A DNA stretch of 64,000 bases from Xanthocytophaga flava (GCF_030068545.1 NZ_JASJOR010000008.1:232968-296967), one strand, 5' to 3'; shown: positions 18,692-28,656, numbered from the stretch's first letter. Notes: generated by a model from the letters alone, not told the origin. Translations and numbers: made by a program.

Positions 18692-18728
18692 TACAAACCC
18701 ACTTTCATGCAGGAAAGTGGGTTTGTAT
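18692..18728 (+). terminator. Hairpin between convergent genes
   Basis: Left arm ATACAAACCCACTTTC and right arm GAAAGTGGTTTGTAT pair along about 14 bp with one bulge and a short loop. It lies between the lipoprotein ending 18541 and the VOC gene ending 18762, so it may serve both strands. Confidence 0.65.
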
Positions 18729-18761
18729 GTTATCTTCTCTTACATAATATGTAACCTCTTA

Positions 18762-19226
18762 TTATAATCTGGATGCCAGCTCAATAAGGTTACCGTAAGG
18801 ATCAGCAAAAAAAGCCATTCGTTTACTAATGGTAGGAAAATCGAACGGTTCACCGAGCACATTTACCCCTCTTCGACGCAAATCAGCAACTGTTTGGTCA
18901 ATGTTGAGTACTTCAAGACAAAAGTGATGGTAACCAGCAGGTTGTAAGCTTTCATTCAAGTCAGTATAGTCGGGTTGTGGTAAGGGTTGCCCTCCGCCAA
19001 GTATTTCTACACAAAAGTTATCGTCGTTTGGCGGTGCGAGAAACGCTAGTTGCAAGTCACCCAAAAGCCATTCCTGTATGATACGAAAGTCTAACTTTTC
19101 CTGATACCATTTAACTATACCTGCATAATCTGCTGCACGTAGAGCGACATGTCCTCCTCTCATTGTACTAAATTCACTAGCTTCATTCCTTAAAGGATGC
19201 TGGATTGTGATGGTTGTCTCTTCCAT
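18762..19226 (-). CDS. VOC-family (glyoxalase-like) protein
   Basis: The protein has 154 residues with two beta-alpha-beta-beta-beta units. The first starts GGHVALRAADYAGIVKWYQEK and the second AGYHHFCLEVLNIDQTVADL. The end FFADPYGNLIELASRL is the usual VOC C-terminal strand carrying a metal-binding Glu, and His residues sit at the expected ligand positions of each unit. Members include glyoxalases, dioxygenases and resistance proteins, and the substrate cannot be read from sequence. Start ATG 19226 is clear. Confidence 0.88.
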   Translation of the reverse strand: MEETTITIQHPLRNEASEFSTMRGGHVALRAADYAGIVKWYQEKLDFRIIQEWLLGDLQLAFLAPPNDDNFCVEILGGGQPLPQPDYTDLNESLQPAGYHHFCLEVLNIDQTVADLRRRGVNVLGEPFDFPTISKRMAFFADPYGNLIELASRL

Positions 19227-19621
19227 GATGTTGTTTTTTGTATGATTAAAGTTATATTGTCCGTTCCATGCACCTTGATCAATAGAAAAGCATCTACAGT
19301 GATTTTGAAGGATTTGTGATGATTCTGGAAAAATATCCTATGAGTAGCCGCAATGTTGATCTCAATGGCATTGGAAATGGACTCGATGATACAAAATTGA
19401 CGTATCTCAAAAAGAGAACCTATCTGCTTGTGTGTGAACTGTTGAAAATCCAAGCTCTGACTACACAAATTATTCCTTAACAATGCATTAGAAAGGGTCT
19501 GTAAAATAGGGAAACTTAAATTAAAATTTGATTGATGTGCTTTATACTATTATACTGATATAAAGCGGCTTGCGACAAAATCCAGTTTTTTCGCTGCTTT
19601 ATAACTAATTTTGGCAAATTC
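19227..19621. other. Intergenic, no supported feature
   Basis: 395 bp before the VOC gene and after the AraC-type gene on the same strand. A reverse frame to 19483 exists, but it lacks a start with a ribosome-binding site and matches nothing I know, so I do not call it a gene. Confidence 0.45.
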
Positions 19622-20587
19622 TTATTGTTCGCTGGAATACCTTTTGGGTTTGACGCCTATATATTCTTCGAAAACTCTTGAAAAATGACTAAGATTGGTA
19701 AATCCTAACAGGTAACCTACCTCAGAAACACTTAGCCGCTTTTCTCTAAGCAATCTGGCAGCTTCCTGCATTCGTACTGATTGGTAATAGTCGAAGACCC
19801 CTTTTCCAAAAGTTTGTTTGAAAAGCTTTCTCAGTTTGGGCTGACTCATACCTGCTTCCCTTGCTAGAGTTGCAATGTGTGGAGGTTCATTCAGATGGGA
19901 TTGTAAATGAGTTTTAACAGCATAAATAGCTTTGATATCTTCAATATGCATAACACTTGTAGATACAGCCTCACGTTGCATCAGTATCGCAAAGATATAG
20001 CATAACAATTCTTCACATTTCAACTTGTAGTAACGACTTTCAAGAGCTTCCGGAACGGATTGGTGCAACATATCACTGGTGGTATGTATGATCTGGGAGG
20101 ATAGGGTGGTTTCATAAACGAAGTTGTCTTTGGCTTCCAAAACACTGGCTACTACCGGATGATCTAGTTGTTCAAAAAGCTGATTCAGGTATTGTCGGGA
20201 AACCCGGATTGTCACACTTCCAAATAGGGTGTTCGAAGGCATAGTCATAACGGCAGCAACACCCTGCCTGCAGATTAGGATGTTTGCTTGTTCAGTTGAT
20301 AATTGTTCGTCAGACTGTATGAGTGAGGGAAAAACACCACTCAGCAAAAAAATAACATTTTCTTGCCCTTCAGCGAATTCATTTGTCCGTTCAATCAAAA
20401 TATCCTCTTTCAGGTGATAATTGCGAATCATTACACTCATATCATTTCCCCACGAAAAGCCGGTGATATAACCTGACCCTTTACTTTCCGGAATGTATAT
20501 AAAACGTCCGCTGATAGTTGCCCCAATAGCTTTGGCAAGTTGCAGTGCGATGCCTGAACCTTGCTTATCAATAACTGATATTTTCAT
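19622..20587 (-). CDS. AraC-family transcriptional regulator
   Basis: The protein has 321 residues. The last 100 residues hold the two AraC helix-turn-helix motifs (HIATLAREAGMSQPKLRKLFKQ and LSVSEVGYLLGFTNLSHFSR, ending VKPKRYS). The N-terminal region is a sensor domain of unknown type and not an obvious cupin. It is divergent from the TetX-like monooxygenase pseudogene, with 96 bp between the starts, and probably regulated it. The regulator itself is intact. Confidence 0.9.
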   Translation of the reverse strand: MKISVIDKQGSGIALQLAKAIGATISGRFIYIPESKGSGYITGFSWGNDMSVMIRNYHLKEDILIERTNEFAEGQENVIFLLSGVFPSLIQSDEQLSTEQANILICRQGVAAVMTMPSNTLFGSVTIRVSRQYLNQLFEQLDHPVVASVLEAKDNFVYETTLSSQIIHTTSDMLHQSVPEALESRYYKLKCEELLCYIFAILMQREAVSTSVMHIEDIKAIYAVKTHLQSHLNEPPHIATLAREAGMSQPKLRKLFKQTFGKGVFDYYQSVRMQEAARLLREKRLSVSEVGYLLGFTNLSHFSRVFEEYIGVKPKRYSSEQ

Positions 20588-20683
20588 TTACGACTATTTT
20601 AGTAGCAAACACGGTTATTTTAATCCTAAAGATATATAGAATTTTGTGAGCAGTTAAAAATTACTTATTCAGAAAACAAAGAA

Positions 20684-21847
20684 ATGCTGTTAGAAAATAA
20701 ACAAGTAGCCATCATCGGCGGTGGTCCTGGTGGCTTGACGCTCGCAAAAGTTTTACAGTTGAAAGGAGTAAATGTAAAAGTGTATGAAAGAGATCTTACC
20801 AAAGATGTACGTGTACAAGGTGCTACTCTGGATTTGCATTATGATTCAGGCTTAAAAGCGATTGAAAACGCATGATTATCTGAAGCATTCAAAAAAGCTT
20901 ACCGACCTGGTGCCGAAAAAGGGCGTGTAGTGGATCAATGTGGCAATATAGTTTATGACGAACATATCAATGCGTCAGATAAAAGCTTTGACAATGAATT
21001 GTTTAGGCCAGAAATTGACAGAGGAGATCTACGGGATATTTTACTGGAGTCTCTCAAACCTGATACGGTTGTCTGGAACTGTCATTTAGTGACTCTATCA
21101 CAAACTGGTAACCGTTGGAAACTGGAATTCAAAAACGGATCAATGGCTGTTGCTGATATTGTAATTGGAGCAGATGGGGCTAATTCTAAAGTTCGTTCCG
21201 TTATTACATCTGTTAAGCCTTTTTACGCAGGTATTACAATTTTTCAGGGAAATGTGGAAGATGCAGAGGCAAAAGCCCCAACTATACACAGATTACTGAA
21301 GGGTGGAAAAATCTATGTGCACAGTGGCGGAAAGTATTTACATGTATCTTCAAAAGGGGATGGAAGCATTGATTTTTATATGAGCAGTCAACTAGACGAA
21401 AACTGGGTGAAAAACAGTGGAATCGATTTTACAGACAGATCCCAACTGATGGAACGGTGCCAGAAAGCGCTTGCCGGATGGGCAGATATATGGTTCGAAC
21501 TGTTCGAAAATGTAAGCTTACCACTATTGATCCGTCCGCAATATTGTGTGCCATTGGATCAGACGTGGGAAGCACACTCAACTATAACTCTGCTGGGAGA
21601 TGCAGCCCACATTATGCCACCTTCTGGTGAAGGAGTAAACTTAGCCATGCTGGATGCGTTGGAATTAAGCGAATGTCTTACCTCTGGGGACTTTAAAAAT
21701 GTACAAGTTGCTATCGCTGCCTATGAAAAACAGATGCAGGTAAGAGGACTGGCAGAGGCTCAAGCATCACTAGAGATGGTACAATGGATGCATGGTGAAG
21801 GTGCAATGGAGAAAATGATCCAGCTATTCAGCGAAATGCCAAGTTGA
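20684..21847 (+). pseudogene. TetX-like FAD-dependent monooxygenase, broken by one in-frame TGA
   Basis: One continuous frame of 388 codons is interrupted by TGA at 20873-20875. The part before it has the FAD-binding VAIIGGGPGGLTLAKVL and YERD. The part after it continues as LSEAFKKAYRPGAEKGR and carries VIGADGANSKVR and the FAD-ribityl motif GDAAHIMPPSGEGVNLAMLD. The layout and length match flavin monooxygenases of the TetX group, where a Gly precedes the Leu at the stop; GGA to TGA is a one-base change. A GTG at 20930 could restart translation, but the product would lack the FAD-binding N-terminus. Sequencing error or readthrough cannot be excluded. Confidence 0.85.
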
Positions 21848-22551
21848 TAAATTTTGTTTGTATGTGAGGAAAAAGGTAAACATTTCCCTGAATCCTCCTG
21901 GTGTTACTGTACTCACCAACTTATACGTTGATCCGAGGGCATTATTTGTGATAATTATACTACTCACTAATAAAAATAGTTTTGGTATGTAATTCTAGCC
22001 CAAAGCAGTCTAAGTTCTTCGGTCAGGTTGTTTTAGGCTAGTACAATTTATGACATTTTGCCCCTAAAAATAAGTCCTATAAAAGACGAGTTCCTATGAA
22101 GGGATGATCCAGATAAAAACGAGCTAGTCACATTACTAACGGCAAGTTTGATATAAACTCTATTAACTAAAAGATTCGGCAAACGCATTTTATTATGCCT
22201 TTGTGAGGTCTATAACGTATATTTCTGCTCGCAGGATAGCCATACCTTATCCAATCTATTCTTTCAACTACAACAATGCGACTTTTGGCTAATTCAGTTA
22301 TATGGCCTCTGTTTACCTTTGCTTAAACAAAATAATTAAAGCTTGAATAGGAGGGATCATTTCTTTATAAAACTTCTAAAAATAAAGAGTTTTCTTAAAC
22401 CATGGATGTACAAAATGTAGAAGTGATCTGAATAGCACAACTACAGGTTGAAAAACCTCAGGTATAGGTAATATAGGCCACTTCAATTTCTTACTAATTT
22501 AACGATACAGGAGATTTTAATTTGGTAAAGCTTATGTGTCCGATCCTTGCC
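21848..22551. other. Intergenic, no supported feature
   Basis: 704 bp between convergent genes, AT-rich. It contains an unnamed short frame on the plus strand (roughly 22160-22340), Cys- and Leu-rich, with no start codon I trust. No insertion-sequence ends or tRNA seen. Confidence 0.45.
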
Positions 22552-23703
22552 TTATATCCCAAGCAATTGTTTCCATACATCTTTTTTATCTTCCAGGCCA
22601 ATGCAGTTCTGCAAAGCCAGGCTAACTCTGACGATAGGAGTACCTAGGATAGCAGAATTGGCATAGATAGTTCGTAAAATCGTTCTTTCTGATGCGCTAA
22701 GCCCGGCGAGTCCCTTAGATAGATCTACTTTCCGACCCTGAAATACATACCTTAGAATAGGAATGATCTCTAGTTCAGTAGTGTTGGCACTGGCCGCTTT
22801 AATTGATTGGAGGAATGCTGGTAAAATCTGATCCAGATACACAAACGGAAAACTGCTCAGCGAATAGACAAGTTGGAAACGTAACCAGCCTGAAAACCAG
22901 GGAAGTTCGTTGAAGAAAAGTCTATCTGTTACAGCACAATTTTTCAAGGCAGTAGTGAGTGGCTCCAATGCGTCTTCATACTGTTGATGCATGGCCAGAT
23001 TGAGCGCTGTGCAAATTCGAACCCTTTCATCGCGGGTCTGTTGCAATAGCTGTCGTAAAATTTTCAGACTATCAGGGTAATTGAAGGCTGTGTGGCCTAA
23101 TGAATACACAAAACTGCACCTGACAAAAGAATCAGGTTCTGTCGGCAACAATTCCTGACTGATCCTGAGGGCGAATGCCATATCCAGACTTCTGTTCCGG
23201 TACGCAACTGGTCTGAAGTCTTCTGACTTGCCTAGAAGATTGGTAACCAGATACGGAGCCTGAATCCTGACTTCATTTATAGGATCTGTTAGTAGAAATG
23301 TCAGCGAATCAAATCCTTTCCACAATGCTTCAATGCCTTCATTCACCCACGCCAGTTGTGCGTCAAAGTGTGTGTAGACATCCTCATGCTGAGCCAGATA
23401 AGCCATACCTTGTGAAATACTTCCCAACAGTCTGACCAGAGTTGGTTTGCAAGACGAGGGGCAGTGATCCAGAGCTGCTATCAGAAAAGGAATTGCCGCA
23501 GTGGTAGAGTCGTAGATAATGCCCTGATGGGAGATGCTGTTGTAAAGCTCCGAAAGAGCCTGCTCGAATACTTCTTCCCCAGATGAGAGAGTTAGCAGAA
23601 TTTCCAGATTGTATGCAACATCTTCGGCAGAGGCGTCATACGCTTGACTAAGTGTAGACCAATCAATTTGTTTTAAATCTTGTAAGGAAACGTGCTTACC
23701 CAT
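22552..23703 (-). CDS. HEAT-repeat-like protein
   Basis: The protein has 383 residues, is cytoplasmic, and is built of helical pairs resembling HEAT repeats. Examples are TAAIPFLIAALDHCPSSCKP, LTDPINEVRIQAPYLVTNLL, RISQELLPTEPDSFVRCSF and ALNLAMHQQYEDALEPLTTA. No enzymatic motif is visible. Proteins of this make-up act as scaffolds or, in some families, protein-modification lyases; I have no basis to choose. It stands alone, 112 bp from the LysR gene on the same strand. Confidence 0.65.
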   Translation of the reverse strand: MGKHVSLQDLKQIDWSTLSQAYDASAEDVAYNLEILLTLSSGEEVFEQALSELYNSISHQGIIYDSTTAAIPFLIAALDHCPSSCKPTLVRLLGSISQGMAYLAQHEDVYTHFDAQLAWVNEGIEALWKGFDSLTFLLTDPINEVRIQAPYLVTNLLGKSEDFRPVAYRNRSLDMAFALRISQELLPTEPDSFVRCSFVYSLGHTAFNYPDSLKILRQLLQQTRDERVRICTALNLAMHQQYEDALEPLTTALKNCAVTDRLFFNELPWFSGWLRFQLVYSLSSFPFVYLDQILPAFLQSIKAASANTTELEIIPILRYVFQGRKVDLSKGLAGLSASERTILRTIYANSAILGTPIVRVSLALQNCIGLEDKKDVWKQLLGI

Positions 23704-23815
23704 ATATCAATAGTTTATTCGAAAACGCCGTTTTATAGCTACTTATTTAATAGGGCTATCTATCGCAGTTGTGGTAAAAACGACCCCAGGGGAAACTAGC
23801 GATGACATAAAGATG

Positions 23816-24682
23816 TTAAGTTTTAGTCAGCATCTCATACAATTTTTTCACAGCTTTCTTTTCATAGGCATCTCTGAGAGAAACGATCATGATAGTCCGC
23901 CTCATATTTTTTCCATCAATAGGGATACCTACAACATCGGGATCATTTACACTGGTATCACTTAATATGGTATGCCAATTCCCAGTTTTTACGATTTCAA
24001 ACAAGGTAGGTATATCATTTATTTCCATACAAATATTCGGGGCCAGATTTTTTTGACTGAACGATTCCTCAAAAAATTGTATAGTATTGTAACCACTGAA
24101 AGGCAAAGCCAATGGAAGCTCGGCTACTTCATTAAGCGATATAGTGGTTTTGTGAGCCAATGATGATTTTTTAGCAGTCACCAGCACCATAGTTGACTTC
24201 AAAAGTGTCTTATATTTCAAATGAGCTTCGTCGGATTTTTCATGGAATGTCAGAACAAAGTCAAAATGATGCGAGTTGAGTTTTTCAAGAAGATCTTTTG
24301 TGGTGCCAAATACCACCTGAATTTTGATATTTGGATACTCACTGGCAAACTGTATTAATGTTTTGGCAAATAAAATTCGCATGGAGTAAATTACACCAAT
24401 AGTGATTTTTCCTGTATTCAGATTTTTCAAATCCTGTAAAAGCAATAACCCTTCATTTGCTTTATTTATACTCTGCAACGCATATTCACTAAACAGATTA
24501 CCAGCTTCAGTGAGTTTAATTCTTTTTCCGATACGGTCAAATAAAGGAACATTTAGTTCATCCTCGAGTTGCTTGATTTGCTGTGACAAGGTACTTTGAC
24601 TGATATTTAAAGCTTTTGCAGCTTCCGTAAAGTTTAATAACTCTTTGGCTTTTAAAAAATAGTTGAGCTGTCTTAATTCCAT
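23816..24682 (-). CDS. LysR-family transcriptional regulator
   Basis: The protein has 288 residues. The N-terminal winged helix-turn-helix is clear (MELRQLNYFLKAKELLNFTE, ALNISQSTLSQQIKQLEDEL, LFDRIGKRIKLTEAG). The C-terminal periplasmic-binding-like effector domain starts near residue 90 (GKITIGVIYS). It is divergent from the EthD-like secreted gene, whose start lies 124 bp away, and is the obvious candidate regulator of it. The inducer is unknown. Confidence 0.92.
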   Translation of the reverse strand: MELRQLNYFLKAKELLNFTEAAKALNISQSTLSQQIKQLEDELNVPLFDRIGKRIKLTEAGNLFSEYALQSINKANEGLLLLQDLKNLNTGKITIGVIYSMRILFAKTLIQFASEYPNIKIQVVFGTTKDLLEKLNSHHFDFVLTFHEKSDEAHLKYKTLLKSTMVLVTAKKSSLAHKTTISLNEVAELPLALPFSGYNTIQFFEESFSQKNLAPNICMEINDIPTLFEIVKTGNWHTILSDTSVNDPDVVGIPIDGKNMRRTIMIVSLRDAYEKKAVKKLYEMLTKT

Positions 24683-24805
24683 AGTTCTAAATCGGTTTTT
24701 TCGATTGTTTTCATCGAATAATAACGTTTTGCTAATAAAGGCAATATTTTAATATTTACATAACAATACTCATATCTACCATTTTACCACTTAAATAAAC
24801 AACTT

Positions 24806-25213
24806 ATGAAAGTAAAACTAATTGTATCGCTTCTACTTTTAACTACTTATTTTACTGCCTTTAGCCAAAAAAAGCAGAACATGGCTGTTGTTGAAAAAGG
24901 TCTCATTAAAATATCCATCATGTACCCGTATGCTGAAGGTAAAACCTTTAATATGGAGTATTATGAAACTAAACACATGCCGATGGTAGCTGGGTTTTTA
25001 GGATCAAATCTGATTAAGTACACTATTGAAAAAGGAGTTGCCAGTGGTATTCCTAACCAGCCACTGCCTTATATAGCTATTGGCACCTTTTATGTAAAAA
25101 GCCTAAGCGACTATCAAGCGGCTATTGGACCGAATAGAGATGCTATTCGTGCAGATTTTGCAAATTACACCAATATCAGTCCTGTCATTTTGGTAAGTGA
25201 GGTGGTAAAATAA
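24806..25213 (+). CDS. Secreted EthD-like protein
   Basis: The protein has 135 residues with a signal peptide (about 1-20, ending FSQ). The rest is an EthD-type ferredoxin-like dimer domain: IKISIMYPYAEGKTFNMEYYE, then the conserved HMPMV with the family His, and IGTFYVKSLSDYQAAIG. Most EthD proteins are cytoplasmic, so the signal peptide is a Bacteroidota variation. It is divergent from the LysR gene. The substrate is unknown. Confidence 0.82.
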   Translation: MKVKLIVSLLLLTTYFTAFSQKKQNMAVVEKGLIKISIMYPYAEGKTFNMEYYETKHMPMVAGFLGSNLIKYTIEKGVASGIPNQPLPYIAIGTFYVKSLSDYQAAIGPNRDAIRADFANYTNISPVILVSEVVK

Positions 25214-25797
25214 ACATTCATCTTCACTAAATGGTAGCACAGCAAAACCGTTGACTGCCGCACTTTCAACACAAAACATGCACAGTGTGTTTTGTGTTGT
25301 TACAAGGTATTTACCAAGCCTCCAAAAACATACGCCAGTGCTACACTTTCCGGAAATGGAATTGAGGAATAAATGTCACTACATACTTTCTCCCCAACAG
25401 CGCCTTTTAAGCTCTCCTAGAATAATTTGACAATTATTCTATTCGCTCACAATTGTAGTTAAGAACATTTTTATCTAACTCTACTTTTACTGTTTATCCA
25501 GGCAAAAATCTGGAAAAACTTGAGAAGTTGGTATGCGATGCATTTTTTCCAACAGACAATATCTGCTTAATCGTGCAGCTGTCATCGATGGCTCCGATTA
25601 CTTAGGGCGAAAATTTTGGGTAAATGTTTATGTGTCTCTTGAAGAAAGACATTACAACAAGCAAAGAAAAGACGCTTTCTTTCTCAAATGGCTTGCAGGA
25701 GGATGAGTGTCTGAAATCTGTTATTTTTTATTTGATGTGGTTGTCCGGATTCTGACTAGTAAATCGTCTTTATGCAGAAAGCTAATTTATCTCTGCT
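25214..25797. other. Intergenic with a possible gene remnant
   Basis: 584 bp. A short frame at 25533-25706 (58 codons, including RQYLLNRAAVIDGSDYLGRK) and an overlapping other-frame stretch upstream (PGKNLEKLVCDAFF) look protein-like but match nothing I recognise. They may be a decayed gene. A hairpin at 25267-25299 lies upstream. Confidence 0.35.
25267..25299 (+). terminator. 12-bp hairpin after the EthD gene
   Basis: Perfect arms CAACACAAAACA (25267-25278) and TGTTTTGTGTTG (25288-25299) with a 9-nt loop, 54 bp past the stop at 25213. No run of T residues follows, so terminator function is tentative. Confidence 0.5.
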
Positions 25798-26136
25798 ATG
25801 AACGAATTCGTATTAATTTTCAGAAGCAATGGTGATCCACATGCCAATCCATCCCCTGAACAGATTCAGGAAAGGATGAAATGGATGAATACTGTAACCG
25901 CTCAAAATAAGCTGGCTGACAGCGGAAAACGATTGTCTGGCAGTCATGCCACATTGGTGGAATCTGGAAAGAAGGTGACAGCAGTGGATGATCTGACTAC
26001 TCATTCTTATGTCAATGGTTATATAGTGGTTAAAACTGCTACTATTGAAGAGGCCATTGAACTGGCTAAAACCAATCCTATACTAGAAATGGGAGGGAGC
26101 ATTGAGGTTAGAGCTGTTATACCTCCAGTGAGATAG
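25798..26136 (+). CDS. YciI-like (DGPF) family protein
   Basis: The protein has 112 residues: MNEFVLIFRSNGDPHANPSPEQIQ and then GKRLSGSHATLVESGKKV, with the C-terminal VNGYIVVKTATIEEAIELAK. This is the ferredoxin-like YCII/DGPF domain fold. Family members are small cytoplasmic dimers of mostly unknown function, often near ECF sigma factors. None is present here and the gene stands alone. Confidence 0.85.
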   Translation: MNEFVLIFRSNGDPHANPSPEQIQERMKWMNTVTAQNKLADSGKRLSGSHATLVESGKKVTAVDDLTTHSYVNGYIVVKTATIEEAIELAKTNPILEMGGSIEVRAVIPPVR

Positions 26137-26244
26137 CTTTTATTCTGTAAGTAATTGTTATTGAGTGGTGTGTGTAGTAAAGGTTACTTTTAAAAGTATC
26201 GTTCATTAACTGAGGATTTATCAGCCACTCTGATCCTCAATTCT

Positions 26245-26733
26245 ATGAATCATAATCTACTTTTTACAGTATTGTTGGTTGTATCTCCTATAGTCTCTGC
26301 TTTTCTGGCCAGTGTCTTTACCTACAGATACCTGGCCAGATCTCAAAAGAGAGACTATCTGTATCAACAAAGGTATGCTGCTTACAAGGAACTATCATCT
26401 CAACTGATAGGGCTTAGAAAATATTGCCTGGATAAAATATCAGAAGGCGAGTTAAATACTTTTTATCATTCCTATACACTGGATATTGGTTCTGCTCAAT
26501 ATCAGAATGAAATCGTTCATGTAGTAGAAGCCAATGCAATGTTTTTGAGTAATGGCATTCAAACAATAGTACAATCTGTTGTAGACAAACTTTCACTTTT
26601 ATGTAAAGCAGAAACGGTAATTTTAGGGATAGCTAATGAAAACGAAAAGCGAACTTATTATTCGTTTTACCCTATTGTACTCACAGAAATTGAGAAATGT
26701 CTGCAGGAGTTATCTGCAGAAACAGAGTTGTGA
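26245..26733 (+). CDS. Hypothetical membrane-anchored protein
   Basis: The protein has 162 residues. One N-terminal membrane helix (about 5-27) is followed by a helical soluble domain beginning SQKRDYLYQQRYAAYKELS, a common pattern of cytoplasmic-side helical bundles. No family is recognised. A GC-rich hairpin 90 bp downstream probably ends its transcript. Confidence 0.55.
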   Translation: MNHNLLFTVLLVVSPIVSAFLASVFTYRYLARSQKRDYLYQQRYAAYKELSSQLIGLRKYCLDKISEGELNTFYHSYTLDIGSAQYQNEIVHVVEANAMFLSNGIQTIVQSVVDKLSLLCKAETVILGIANENEKRTYYSFYPIVLTEIEKCLQELSAETEL

Positions 26734-27206
26734 TGTCTGTAAATCAGAATATTAGGCATTGTTTTTTTGCGAGTGGTACTACCACCTCACTGTGGTAAAT
26801 TGGTTTCGCTGTAGTTGCGAATAAAACCCTGTGTTCGCTGGATGCAGGGTTTTGCTTTTCTACCTTATCATTCAAAGTTAATCTCGTTGCTATGTGCTTG
26901 TTCTGAATATGTCCTTACCTTACTGTGTTTTCTAAAATATACCTACTATACTTTCTGAGGTGGATTTTAAACTACATATTCGCAAATCGATATAAGGTAA
27001 TTAGTACCATAACGGAATTTGTTACACATTATAATGTGTTTGTATTTCTCAAATTGGTCATATAAGATGGTTTTATGATAACTAAGCCAAATGAAATTTT
27101 GTTTTGCAATGGATTGGTACAATAGACTTTGTACAATTACTACAAATGCCTCATAAAAACGGGAAAAATACCCTTTTATATGAGTATGTAAAGTGGTTAC
27201 TTTGTT
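26734..27206. other. Intergenic, terminator only
   Basis: 473 bp holding the terminator at 26823-26857 and otherwise AT-rich sequence. No coding frame or repeat is supported. Confidence 0.5.
26823..26857 (+). terminator. Rho-independent terminator
   Basis: Arms AAAACCCTG (26823-26831) and CAGGGTTTT (26845-26853) with a 13-nt loop, followed by GCTTTT. Confidence 0.7.
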
Positions 27207-27239
27207 GTGTTAATGTACTATACGTTGTTATATACACAT

Positions 27240-27458
27240 ATGCACCCAACTATTAAATCATTTGTATTTCTTGGGGGATTGGTATTGCTGCTGGCATGTG
27301 ATGGAAGATTTGCTGACCAACAAATTAATAAAAGCAATTTATCTACGCTGACTGACTCTATTAAAGATAAGTTCAGCATACTGCCCAAACAGGATCTAAT
27401 GGCTAACGCCAAAAATGTATCTGCAAAAGCAAGACCTACTGTCATGCGACCACGATAA
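27240..27458 (+). CDS. Small lipoprotein
   Basis: I chose ATG 27240; upstream residues to 27207 do not look like a signal. The product has 72 residues with lipobox LLLAC followed by DGRFADQQ. The tail is polar and basic (KNVSAKARPTVMRPR). No family is recognised. There are no partner genes close by on this strand. Confidence 0.5.
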   Translation: MHPTIKSFVFLGGLVLLLACDGRFADQQINKSNLSTLTDSIKDKFSILPKQDLMANAKNVSAKARPTVMRPR

Positions 27459-28122
27459 GTCATGCCATAGTTTGTCTGATTACGATTGAGGAAATATTGT
27501 TATCAAGTATAGCAAATCCAATCGATTAGTTCCCTATCCTCCGAGTTTTGCCAGCTCTTTTAACCAGCTTTCACTGTTCTTTGTGATTCAAAGTTTCTGT
27601 TTATTGAAACAGATCTACTTTTTCTGGTAGTCAAGTCATCACTTTTGTATTCTATTTTAACGGGTAAATATATTGTAGCTGGTTCTGCATGCTTTGGTTT
27701 GTATTCTGGTTGCTATAGAAATCGCAAGTCCTATTGGTACAAAACAAAAATTCTCCGAAAGATGCTTCCGGAGAATTTCAGTAACAAACCACTTACAACC
27801 TAAATTCGTATTTTTATATTTTAATCAGACGTTGCGTCTGAGGATATATCTGCTTGACTTACAATACAAAGATACTACATTCATACCCCTCTTGTAAAGT
27901 CATAATTTACTCATTATCATACATATATACCTTCCTTCCGGATTTTTGGAGAAAACAAGGGTTTTACAGGTGTAATACATTGTAATAGAGCTATATAGAA
28001 CCTTTTGAGGATGCAGATAATTGATTGTTTTTTACAACCGTATAGTGAGATGTACAAAAAGTTACCAAATATGTACACCGGATTGTACGGGTTTGTAAAG
28101 GGAAACTCAGAAAATGAGAGTT
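27459..28122. other. Intergenic with a reverse-strand terminator and a GACGTTGCGTC-type hairpin
   Basis: 664 bp between convergent genes. TCAGACG-TTG-CGTCTGA forms a 7-bp hairpin near 27828-27844, resembling dispersed AACGTCT-type palindromes I recall from Bacteroidota genomes. The reverse terminator at 27750 lies 373 bp past the DinB stop. Either the transcript is long or an unseen RNA or small gene lies between. Confidence 0.4.
27750..27776 (-). terminator. Rho-independent terminator, reverse strand
   Basis: Arms ATTCTCCGAAAG and CTTCCGGAGAAT (one mismatch), loop ATG. Read on the reverse strand, the stem is followed by a run of T (TTTTTGTTTTG), the complement of 27740-27749. Confidence 0.65.
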
Positions 28123-28656
28123 TCATTTTTGCTCTGATACTGTAACTACCAGCACTTTAGCTGTTACAAGCAGTTGCCCTACATGACGCTGAGTATGTTC
28201 GGCTGCATGAAAAAGCAAACCTAGTACTGTAGAGGGAACCTGACCTCTGCCGACTCCGCGCACTTCGGTAAGGGTATTTTCCTTTGTTGTGCGCAATTGA
28301 TCTAAAGCCACTGTTAACTGTGTATCAAAAGCTTGTAATAGTGATTGTGTCGTTGTGGATGGAGTAGGGGACTTGCCTTCCAAAGAAAGCGACTGTAATT
28401 GTTGTTCAGTCAGTGCTTGTCCTCTGGCATACGTAAACAATCTGTCAAGTACACCTGCCAGATGCTGAAGATGGAATCCAACAGATGCTACACCACCAGG
28501 ACGTTCCCAAAGCAAGGTATCTGGAAAATCTTTTAGATAGGTGTGTATTTCTTCTTGAGCTTGTAAAAGAGCATGAGCCACAGGTTGAAGTAAAGGAGGC
28601 ACATCGGGTAGCGGTCCTCTAAGCCATACTTCCAGCTTTTGTATTTTATTGTTCAT
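28123..28656 (-). CDS. DinB-family protein
   Basis: I chose ATG 28656; the frame to 28665 begins with TTG. The product has about 177 residues in a four-helix bundle. The three DinB metal-ligand His positions are visible: GFHLQHLAG near residue 64-67, and FHAAEHTQRHVGQL near 150-160. DinB proteins include thiol-dependent transferases and many unknowns, and no substrate can be given. It lies downstream of the NarL-type regulator with 76 bp between, possibly co-transcribed. Confidence 0.85.
   Translation of the reverse strand: MNNKIQKLEVWLRGPLPDVPPLLQPVAHALLQAQEEIHTYLKDFPDTLLWERPGGVASVGFHLQHLAGVLDRLFTYARGQALTEQQLQSLSLEGKSPTPSTTTQSLLQAFDTQLTVALDQLRTTKENTLTEVRGVGRGQVPSTVLGLLFHAAEHTQRHVGQLLVTAKVLVVTVSEQK

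Noticed and set aside
19190..19483. Reverse 97-codon frame before the VOC gene
   Set aside because: It overlaps the VOC start by 37 bp in another frame, has no recognisable motif, and starts without an upstream ribosome-binding site.
27694..27897. Forward 67-codon frame overlapping the reverse terminator
   Set aside because: It runs through the hairpin at 27750, has no signal or motif and no plausible ribosome-binding site.
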